From the NCBI RefSeq assembly GCF_003369575.1, contig NZ_PIOC01000003.1, positions 1 to 64,000 on the forward strand: a DNA stretch of 64,000 bases, written 5' to 3'. Positions 25,504 through 32,962 of the stretch are shown one piece after another. Every line of letters begins with the position of its first letter. Positions within the stretch are counted from its first letter, which is position 1. Position numbers and translations under genes: made by a program. Under the pieces are notes generated by a model. That model saw nothing but the letters and a program-made list of their open reading frames with translations, was not told where the DNA came from and did not search any database. The DNA comes from Oceanobacillus arenosus. GTDB taxonomy: Bacteria > Bacillota > Bacilli > Bacillales > Amphibacillaceae.

Positions 25504-26469
25504 CTATCTACTTCTTCTAGCAAAAAGCTTCTTCTTGATGTTTAGGTAATTTTCTATTTCAAATATCAAATAAAATAGATTCGCCCTGATTTCGAATTCT
25601 TCCCTTGTTTTTGGCAACTCTGTCTCGCGGTTCGCCGCTTTCAATTCCTCTAACCTATTTAATGAGATTTCCGTTGTATCTCTTGGATCAACGTTTAGAC
25701 TTAAATACTCCAAAAAAACAGCAAACATTTCTTTCTGTTTTACAGGTAGATCAGATGAGGAGACAATGGGAACGATTGTTATCATGTGTTTTAATAGCTC
25801 CAGTTGGTCCTCACGCATTTCCAGATAATAATAATCTCTGTTTTGTTTTCTTAACAGATGATTTTCTACATCCTGAATGGCAATGCTTTTGGATTGATTA
25901 ATGATTTCTTCTACTTCAATGATTTCCTTCTCGTCCCAGTTTCGCTCACTATCACGTAAATAGGCGGCGAATTCATAGAGAATAACTTCAAACTTTTGCT
26001 CAATTTTCTCCTTATATGTTTCAATATCTCTCTTGAAATTCGGCATAAAGCTGTTGACGAGCAAGGCGATTCCCATGCCAATGAAAATAATATAGAGCTC
26101 GTTGAGAAAGATATCTAAGTTAGCATTCTTCAATGTATAAATATGTAGAACAACTACCATACTTGTGACAAACCCGCCTTGTATGCGAGTTTTTACAAGG
26201 ATTGGAACAAATAATAAAATAAATATAGAAAAGACAATTGGATTATAGCCAAATACTTCAAAAAACACTGCACCAAGAATCAAGGATAAAAGTGATGCAA
26301 AAAACTTTTTCTGGATTGTATTTAATGTCTTTTTCTTTGTCTTCTCGATACACATAATGACGATGATTGCCGCAAATGTCGCGAATTCCAAATCGAGTAA
26401 ACTCGCAATCCAAATTGCCAGCCCAGCTCCAACAGCAGTCTTCATCGTCCGATAACCCATGCCAACCAT
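25504..26469 (-). CDS. aromatic acid exporter family (ArAE) membrane protein
   Basis: Residues about 5-145 contain six membrane segments with the FUSC/ArAE pattern (MKTAVGAGLAIWIASLL, then TQ-like KKTLNTIQKKFFASLLSLILGA). The C-terminal half (about 160-320) is a cytoplasmic helical ArAE_1_C-like domain rich in charged residues. It resembles the YqjA-type aromatic acid exporters of Bacillus. The ATG at 26469 follows AGGTGG by eight bases. The substrate is not known. Confidence 0.8.
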   Translation of the reverse strand: MVGMGYRTMKTAVGAGLAIWIASLLDLEFATFAAIIVIMCIEKTKKKTLNTIQKKFFASLLSLILGAVFFEVFGYNPIVFSIFILLFVPILVKTRIQGGFVTSMVVVLHIYTLKNANLDIFLNELYIIFIGMGIALLVNSFMPNFKRDIETYKEKIEQKFEVILYEFAAYLRDSERNWDEKEIIEVEEIINQSKSIAIQDVENHLLRKQNRDYYYLEMREDQLELLKHMITIVPIVSSSDLPVKQKEMFAVFLEYLSLNVDPRDTTEISLNRLEELKAANRETELPKTREEFEIRANLFYLIFEIENYLNIKKKLFARRSR

Positions 26470-26646
26470 ACGAAGCACCACCTACTTTTTCTATCTATAT
26501 GGTTGCATATTACTTTAGAAACTGCAAGATAATAAATGTTTAAATCGGAAAATCAAATTTATTGATAACTGCGTTTAATCCTCATAATCAAATGTGTACA
26601 AAAATATCATGCTTGCATATTTAAGTTATGGAGCAGACTCCATTTC

Positions 26647-26686
26647 TTCGACAAATTTTTACAAAACTCGGGGAGTGACAGGCACC
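26647..26686 (+). repeat. REP-like 3'-end repeat, long variant
   Basis: TTCGACAAATTTTTACAAAA plus CTCGGGGAGTGACAGGCACC is a full copy with the ten-base expansion also seen at 31081. It lies in the 26470-26839 gap. Confidence 0.7.
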
Positions 26687-26716
26687 AAAAATATTAAAGA
26701 TATATCTCTAAATAAA

Positions 26717-26755
26717 AAACGCATTTGATCCCTCAACGGAAATCAAATACGTTTT
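26717..26755. terminator. bidirectional-type terminator hairpin
   Basis: AAAACGCATTTGAT pairs with ATCAAATACGTTTT with one mismatch. Both sides are A/T rich. It would end the transcript of the gene at 26840. Confidence 0.65.
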
Positions 26756-26801
26756 ACTATTTAATTATTTTTCTAATTTCACTTAACATTTACTATTTGC
26801 A

Positions 26802-26831
26802 TTCGACAAAAATCGGGAAGTGACAGGCACC
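26802..26831 (+). repeat. REP-like 3'-end repeat
   Basis: TTCGACAAAAATCGGGAAGT followed by GACAGGCACC lies nine bases past the stop codon of the minus-strand gene at 26840. Confidence 0.75.
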
Positions 26832-26839
26832 CCCTCAGA

Positions 26840-27136
26840 TCAATCTTCTAATGAATTGTTTTTTATCTCTTTCAGCATTAATGCTACTAGGTCTATATTG
26901 TTGTCGATATAATTAAGATGATTGTGTGCTGTTTGTGCCCAATCGTAATTTTTATCCATTGATGCAAATATGTGTCCCAAGTTAAATGAGTATTGATTAT
27001 AAAGCAGGCTAATTGCATGACTAACCCTTACTTTATCCCCTTCTTTATTCACAATATTTCTCAAATCCTTCTTTAACCAATCCGGGGCATATTTAATTAC
27101 CTTTTTCGTCATTGTTGCAAATTCTTGATTATTCAT
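26840..27136 (-). CDS. hypothetical protein, about 98 residues
   Basis: The ATG at 27136 follows GTAGGAGGG at good spacing; an upstream frame extension lacks support. The protein is helical and charged, with no membrane segment or signal peptide (MTKKVIKYAPDWLKKDL, VSHAISLLYNQYSFNLGHIF). I do not recognise the family. It sits alone, with a repeat at its 3' end and a HAD gene about 200 bases upstream on the same strand. Confidence 0.6.
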   Translation of the reverse strand: MNNQEFATMTKKVIKYAPDWLKKDLRNIVNKEGDKVRVSHAISLLYNQYSFNLGHIFASMDKNYDWAQTAHNHLNYIDNNIDLVALMLKEIKNNSLED

Positions 27137-27337
27137 TTTAACTTTCCCTCCTACCTTAGACAAGGATCCTGTTCACATATCTCGATATTTCTAACCGCTT
27201 TCATCTATCTATAAAGCTACTGTAACATATATTATATAATAGGGGGTACAAAAATTCAAAAAATAAAGAGGAGAATGGAATAGAAAAAAGAGAGCACATC
27301 AATCATGATTTACTCTCCAATAAGGATTCTTCCTACT

Positions 27338-28054
27338 CTATTTCGTGATGAACAACTCTTTACTAAATAGGTCTAACATTTCCTTTGCGCTATAAACTAC
27401 CTTGTCAGGCTTAACACTATCATCAGGCATGTTTCTATTACGATGATTCATCCACACTGCATGCCACCCTGCTTGTTTCGCACCGACAATGTCATTCGCA
27501 AATGAATCACCAACATAAACCGTTTTTTCTTTGTTCAACCGAAGTTTATTCTCAAGAACAGCGAAAGCATCTTTTGAAGGTTTCGCATGACCAATTGCAC
27601 CTGAGATAAAAATATTCTCCTCAGGAACCCATCGATTTAGCTTTAGTTGATTTACTTTCATCGCTTGATGCCCTTCCGCTCCGTTTGTTAGGATAGCAAG
27701 CTGCTTATGATTCTCCACAAGTAAATCCAATAGCTCGATAACTTCGTCAAATAAAGCAATCTTCTTCTGCTCAGCGACATAGGCTTCTTGGAATCCCATT
27801 GCTTGTTGTTCCGTCATGTCAACGCCTACCTCAGCACATGCATCCTTAATACGACGGATATGCATTTCCTGAACGGTTAATTTTCCAGCTACTTGATCAT
27901 CGAATAACGCATCACTATATCTACGGCTTATAATATAAAGATTATCCAGCTCCAGATCAGTAAAAGGCTTATCTATCATTTTCTTGCAAGTATTTTTAAA
28001 AGATGCTGCCTGATCATATAATGTATCATCCACATCAAAAATAATCGTATCCAT
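27338..28054 (-). CDS. HAD superfamily hydrolase, YjjG-like
   Basis: The start at 28054 gives MDTIIFDVDDTLYD with nucleophile Asp7 and general acid Asp9. ILTNGAEG is motif II, the lysine in GHAKPSKDAF is motif III, and YVGDSFANDI is motif IV. The cap domain (about residues 20-95) is of the YjjG / pyrimidine 5'-nucleotidase type, so housecleaning of nucleotides is possible, though not certain. GGAGG lies seven bases before the ATG. Confidence 0.82.
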   Translation of the reverse strand: MDTIIFDVDDTLYDQAASFKNTCKKMIDKPFTDLELDNLYIISRRYSDALFDDQVAGKLTVQEMHIRRIKDACAEVGVDMTEQQAMGFQEAYVAEQKKIALFDEVIELLDLLVENHKQLAILTNGAEGHQAMKVNQLKLNRWVPEENIFISGAIGHAKPSKDAFAVLENKLRLNKEKTVYVGDSFANDIVGAKQAGWHAVWMNHRNRNMPDDSVKPDKVVYSAKEMLDLFSKELFITK

Positions 28055-28149
28055 TCTATCAACCTCCACTACTATCATACTATAATTCTTAGAGGAAATG
28101 AGGTTAATATTTTTATATTACCTGCTATTCTTTGATCTTCATTTAACTT

Positions 28150-30912
28150 TTAATGTTCATATTCGACATTTTTAGACGAAACTCGGAAAGTGCCAGGCAC
28201 CCGATCAATCCACTCATATTGACGGATTTTTAATTGAAACAGTGTAAGTGGATCTGTGTATACCTCAGGGTTTTCGCGCATCTTATTTAGCGATTGTTCA
28301 TTCGCTTGAATCTCCTGTTGCTTATCTTCTACCGCTTTATTTAACACTACATGCGGATTAGCAAAAAACATCTTGATGTCCCGTTCCAGTGTCTTTTCGA
28401 AGAATTCAAATTGCTGCATGAACGTATTTGTAATCGTTGCTGCTGTATTACTGTAATCTTTTGATTGGATAAATTGCTTGTATTTATTTTGTAGCATTCC
28501 TTTATTTTTGATGATTGCACCGAACAACTTATCTGCATTTTTCATAATAAACTGTGATGAGGCAGAACTTTTTATTATATTGATTTTTTCCAACTCGACG
28601 CTCCCGCTAGTCATTCGGTCTATATCACGACGCCAATCATCCAACACCTTAAAGTCACAATCCAAGTGAAGTTTTTCTCCACTTTCGAGCTGATTGATAC
28701 TCTCAGCCATCTCATCTAAATATTCTTGGCTGTCCTTGAAATCCTCTTCACTTGTTGTGACCCATTCTCGGGTGGCTGTTGTGACATTCGGCAACGCTTT
28801 ATCATCAAGATAATTCTTAATCTGCTTATTCATCTCATCATTTAGTGTAGCATGAATATTATCAAAATCGGAATCTTCCTTCACTAGTTTGGCACATGAT
28901 GCAAGCAAATTAGGAATACTAGCTAGTAGTTCCTGCCTTACATTATCCTTGATAATACGATAATTCTTTTTAATGTCCTGGACCTTTTCCTCTTGCAGAT
29001 CTGTTAACTGATGAATCGCACCATCGAGCTTGATGGCCATGTCTTCATTCCATTTTATTGTTTCCACCAGTGTATTTTCCATTTCTACCCGTTTTTCTAA
29101 TAATAGCTGAATTAAATGCTTACTAAAATGAAGTATTTTATGCTTTATTCCATCTTCCGAGTTGTAGCCCTGCACCATGGATTGAATAAATTTAGTAATC
29201 TCTTCTACCTCCCCATCATTGTTAGAAAGCGGGCGGTACACGAAAACTTTCGAACTTGGAAAATACGTGTGAATCCATGCTGTTGTTTTCTCAAGCGAAT
29301 CTAATTCTACTTCATGCCCATCATTTTCCTGCAAATCGCTTAGAAGGAAATGAATCGGCAGATCTGGTGCCTGTTCCCTAATTTTGATTGCCAGTTCAAT
29401 CTCATGATACGTCTGAAGGGAGCTGGCATCCATAACGAACAATAAACCATCCGCCAAATGTAGATAGGTAAATAAGGCGTTTCCAGACGCTTCCCAATTG
29501 ACTGCTGGAGTATCGATTAGCGTGAGCATATTATTATTCAAGAAGGGTAGCGGCATATTATAGCTAATGAGTGGCTGCTCTGCCTCTACAATTTGTTCAA
29601 GATCACTTTGTTCCGTTATTGCTCGAACTTCTTGGTCGGTTATTCCCTGAATCTCCGTTTGGTCGGCATGTTTAAATAGGACCGTAGCTGGGGTCGATTC
29701 GTTTGAGATCTCTCTCCCAAGCAATTTGTTAACCAATTCCGATTTTCCAACTGCTTCGGTACCAGTAATCATCATGTGAAAATCATTTGAATCAACGAGC
29801 TCATCGATCAGCCATTCCTCCTGCATACCTAACATTAATTCATTCGACTTTGCCCATTTTCGAATCGAGTCGAAAACAGGAAATACATCTTCCATTCCAA
29901 CTCCATGAAGGCGTGAATGGCTCATCAATCTTTCAGCCTCACCTACAATTGTCTCATCTAACCACTTAGGGTACAGCTCGTTCCACGTTAACACAGCTGA
30001 TGCAGCAGCAATCGCATCCGAACCGGTTGTTATTTTCAGCCAATTCGTTACATGATTTGGAATATAAGCGGATAGGTCCTCGATTAATCGGTTTCCATCC
30101 ATTAATGCATCGTATGTCCCTTGGTAAAGCGTCGTAAGCTTTTTCCATGGATGTAATGGTTGCGGATTTATTTCTAACAGAAGATGATTGATCTCCTTCA
30201 GCCATTCAAGAGACGAATCATTCTGCTCGCAACTCCGCCAAATTGCTGCTAACAAGTTTTCAAATCGATCCTGATTGACTGAATATAAGGTCATCAATAC
30301 CTCACGAAATGACGCTGGTGCCATTCCTACAGTATCCCCCTGCACTACATACGAATGCAGAACATCAAACCACAACAGGGACTCCGTTCGAATCGCCTCT
30401 CCCGCAGCAAGTTCAACAGCATTGCTGAAATCGAATTGTGCCTCAAAAAACGCCCGTGCCATGTCAGTCACATTTGGGTAATCAGGATTTAATTCAACCG
30501 CATGTTTAATCGAGTTAGCGGCCATTTCAAACTTGCCACGCTGTTTGTATATTGAAAAAAGCTGCAAAAGCACTTCTGTCTTTAAATCGACGGAATCGGT
30601 TTTTACTGTCTGATAATATTCCACCGCAATTTCAAGAAATTCAAGTGCGACATGTGCATCTGCAATATTTTTCAGCGCCCAAGGCATTAGCTCGTTATTA
30701 ACATTTTCCCATTTAAAAATAGCCGCTTCATAATCTTTATTGCGGAAATATACCTCTCCCTGTGCAAAGCGAAGATACGATAAATCTGCTACTTCCTTCT
30801 GCTGCTCTATGTTAAATAATTCACCCAAAACCTTGATTGGATTTTCATTTTCACTGCTTTCCATAAATGTTTGATAATAGTTTTTATCAATTAGTAGTTT
30901 CTCCGTTGTCAT
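28150..30912 (-). CDS. TPR-dynamin-like GTPase with repeat-derived C-terminus
   Basis: The 920-residue protein begins with about 170 residues of TPR-like helices (YLRFAQGEVYFRNKDYEAAI, LLQLFSIYKQRGKFEMAANSIKHAVELNPDY). It continues into a dynamin-family G domain from about residue 380. G1 is GTEAVGKS and the G3 region is LIDTPAV, while the NKxD base-recognition motif is replaced by LLSDLQEND. The last 300 residues are long coiled helices of the stalk type. Bacterial dynamins remodel membranes, but this subfamily's role is unknown. The last about 17 codons coincide with the REP-like repeat. GGGGGAT precedes the ATG by seven bases. Confidence 0.75.
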   Translation of the reverse strand: MTTEKLLIDKNYYQTFMESSENENPIKVLGELFNIEQQKEVADLSYLRFAQGEVYFRNKDYEAAIFKWENVNNELMPWALKNIADAHVALEFLEIAVEYYQTVKTDSVDLKTEVLLQLFSIYKQRGKFEMAANSIKHAVELNPDYPNVTDMARAFFEAQFDFSNAVELAAGEAIRTESLLWFDVLHSYVVQGDTVGMAPASFREVLMTLYSVNQDRFENLLAAIWRSCEQNDSSLEWLKEINHLLLEINPQPLHPWKKLTTLYQGTYDALMDGNRLIEDLSAYIPNHVTNWLKITTGSDAIAAASAVLTWNELYPKWLDETIVGEAERLMSHSRLHGVGMEDVFPVFDSIRKWAKSNELMLGMQEEWLIDELVDSNDFHMMITGTEAVGKSELVNKLLGREISNESTPATVLFKHADQTEIQGITDQEVRAITEQSDLEQIVEAEQPLISYNMPLPFLNNNMLTLIDTPAVNWEASGNALFTYLHLADGLLFVMDASSLQTYHEIELAIKIREQAPDLPIHFLLSDLQENDGHEVELDSLEKTTAWIHTYFPSSKVFVYRPLSNNDGEVEEITKFIQSMVQGYNSEDGIKHKILHFSKHLIQLLLEKRVEMENTLVETIKWNEDMAIKLDGAIHQLTDLQEEKVQDIKKNYRIIKDNVRQELLASIPNLLASCAKLVKEDSDFDNIHATLNDEMNKQIKNYLDDKALPNVTTATREWVTTSEEDFKDSQEYLDEMAESINQLESGEKLHLDCDFKVLDDWRRDIDRMTSGSVELEKINIIKSSASSQFIMKNADKLFGAIIKNKGMLQNKYKQFIQSKDYSNTAATITNTFMQQFEFFEKTLERDIKMFFANPHVVLNKAVEDKQQEIQANEQSLNKMRENPEVYTDPLTLFQLKIRQYEWIDRVPGTFRVSSKNVEYEH
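28162..28201 (+). repeat. REP-like repeat inside the 3' end of the GTPase gene
   Basis: The copy reads TTCGACATTTTTAGACGAAA then CTCGGAAAGTGCCAGGCACC. It is translated on the minus strand as RVPGTFRVSSKNVE just before the stop at 28150. Elsewhere the same element lies outside genes. Confidence 0.75.
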
Positions 30913-31080
30913 CTTTTATCCCCCGCACTATTTAGAAATAAATGAATTGGATTCTTAGCTTCCCAGAACCTGCCTATTTATACTTATTAAGAATAATACT
31001 ATACTATTCGTCATTTATATCAAACTTTATGTCCATGTGGACGGAAGTGTGGACGGAGGGACAGGCACCATGGACTTATT

Positions 31081-31120
31081 TTCGACAATTTATTACAAAA
31101 CTCGGGAAGTGACAGGCACC
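31081..31120 (+). repeat. REP-like 3'-end repeat, long variant
   Basis: TTCGACAATTTATTACAAAA plus CTCGGGAAGTGACAGGCACC ends four bases before the stop codon of the minus-strand lipoprotein gene. A related GGGACAGGCACC also stands at 31058-31069. Confidence 0.75.
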
Positions 31121-31124
31121 AGTA

Positions 31125-32027
31125 CTAATTGTTCCTTCTCCTGTTCCTGGCGATCAGGAATACAACGAATCCGATGATTCCAAGTAATATAAACACTGGT
31201 ATATTCCCAACTAGAAAGATAAAAAGACTGGAAAAAGTAGAGAGAAGTAAATTAATACTCTTCGTAAATTGTTGTGTTGTTCTTTCCCAAGTATTTAACT
31301 CATCTTCGTTTATCCCAGAAATGGTTACATTTTCTTCTTGAATATAAATCGTAACAGTTGCCAGATCTGCTTTATTTTGCAAATATTTCATTCGACCAGT
31401 TATTTCTTCAATCTCCCCTTGAACAGTTGCCAAATTATCCGAGATTGCTAGTAAATCTTCCGTACTTTCTGCCTGCTCCATAAAAGAAAGTAAACGGGCT
31501 TCCACAACATGTTTTGATTTCAAGCGAGATTCCAGATCAACATACTCCTCTGTCACATCCTCCCCTGAAATCGTGCTTTCTATAACCTTACTGCTGCCTT
31601 CTTCCACGAACTGAATAAATGCTTGTAACTGATTTTGAGGAATCCGAGCAGTAATATATCCATTGGTTGGTCCTCCTTCATAGTCTACTAACATATTCGA
31701 TTCCACAACGAATCCACCACGATTGGAAGTCATAACCTGAATATCATTTACTGCTTGTCGATAGTCTTTTACTTTAATATGAATATTGGCATTGTAGATT
31801 ACTTTTCGATTTGCTTCACTTTTTTGCGCTACAGCACTTCCATCTTCTGAATTTCCAGCTTGTTCACCATTTGTTCCGGTGATAGGACTGATTTCTCTCT
31901 CAACCGTGGATTCTTCCGTTGCCATATCAGCTACCCCATCCAATGCGGTATTTTCCATATCATTGCTGCAGGCAACCATTAGGATACTAAAACCCAGAAT
32001 AATCATTGTTAAAAAGGTCTTTTTCAT
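31125..32027 (-). CDS. DUF4349 lipoprotein
   Basis: A lipoprotein signal with the lipobox LMVAC (Cys20) is followed by a linker. A DUF4349 domain comes next (about residues 75-270: IYNANIHIKVKDYRQAVNDI, then GYITARIPQNQLQAFIQFVEE and VDLESRLKSK). A C-terminal membrane segment and basic tail (about 265-300) would anchor it at both ends. DUF4349 proteins are envelope-associated with unknown activity. It is monocistronic with a repeat at its stop codon. Confidence 0.82.
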   Translation of the reverse strand: MKKTFLTMIILGFSILMVACSNDMENTALDGVADMATEESTVEREISPITGTNGEQAGNSEDGSAVAQKSEANRKVIYNANIHIKVKDYRQAVNDIQVMTSNRGGFVVESNMLVDYEGGPTNGYITARIPQNQLQAFIQFVEEGSSKVIESTISGEDVTEEYVDLESRLKSKHVVEARLLSFMEQAESTEDLLAISDNLATVQGEIEEITGRMKYLQNKADLATVTIYIQEENVTISGINEDELNTWERTTQQFTKSINLLLSTFSSLFIFLVGNIPVFILLGIIGFVVFLIARNRRRNN

Positions 32028-32177
32028 CTTAAACCCCGCTTTTCAACATCTAACAGAATAACCTAGTGACATTACTGTTAGAGGTTTTAGATTATTTGAA
32101 TTGTTAAACACAGACGAAAATTCATGTTATCATGTGAAACTTCAATCAGTGGTTTTTTTCCATCCTTTCATTCCTAT

Positions 32178-32894
32178 TCATTCGCTAAAAGAAATTTGTC
32201 CAACATAATCAGGCAATGCTTTTCTCAACTGTTTTCCATATTCCTCAGGTATTAATATTCTAGTGATATCATCAAGGGTAAACTGCACATCACCGATAAT
32301 TCTCCATTCTCTTTCCAAATAATAGTTTTCTTTATCTGCATCTATCTTGGATGCATCGAATGGTTTAAGATATGCGAAAATATGCTTCGTAATAAAGGAA
32401 TCTAGCCATTGTAATTCATCTAAAGTCTGCATGCTCTCCTGTTCACCTTTATCGATTAAATCCCGCACTTGATTCATCAATGAAAAATACCGTTTAACAT
32501 TCGTTTTGAAGTAATCTTCCCTACGTTTATTTTGACCTGTTAAACAACCATTTGCTTCCTGAACAATCCCATTGGTCGCAATATAATAAACAGGATTTGC
32601 TCCCTTTTCCACAAGGAAGTCCTTTTTTAATGCCAGCCCAAAGTTGCTATACTTTTCCATATGTAATGATAAATCATTGATTGGAATATCTGCAAAGCAG
32701 GTGATCCCTGGAGTCACAATATCCTCTAGTCCATGTGCATGTGTATTTATCCTGATGTCCTCTGTAGTATTTTTATGCAAAAGTAAACCACTTTGAATGA
32801 TTTCTATTAATAGATCGAACCTTTTACCCTCTGGCTGATGACGACCAACAAAGTGGGTTAGCTCCTTTGAAACATATCGTTGAATAAGCTCCAT
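32178..32894 (-). CDS. AbiGi-like protein
   Basis: The ATG at 32894 lies six bases from AGGGGG; a TTG just upstream is too close to it. The sequence begins with a segment reading SKELTHFVGR and continues with ITCFADIPINDLSLH and a C-terminal EREWRIIGDVQF. This matches the AbiGi (abortive infection AbiG antitoxin) family as I know it from its opening motif and the arrangement of conserved blocks. No AbiGii toxin gene is adjacent, so this is either an orphan or has a different role. It lies 68 bases downstream of the AraC-type regulator on the same strand. Confidence 0.62.
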   Translation of the reverse strand: MELIQRYVSKELTHFVGRHQPEGKRFDLLIEIIQSGLLLHKNTTEDIRINTHAHGLEDIVTPGITCFADIPINDLSLHMEKYSNFGLALKKDFLVEKGANPVYYIATNGIVQEANGCLTGQNKRREDYFKTNVKRYFSLMNQVRDLIDKGEQESMQTLDELQWLDSFITKHIFAYLKPFDASKIDADKENYYLEREWRIIGDVQFTLDDITRILIPEEYGKQLRKALPDYVGQISFSE

Positions 32895-32962
32895 CAAAAT
32901 CCCCCTTTTTCATCTAGTCTTCGCAAACAAGAGAAAAATATGAGGATGGGACAAGCCGTCCC

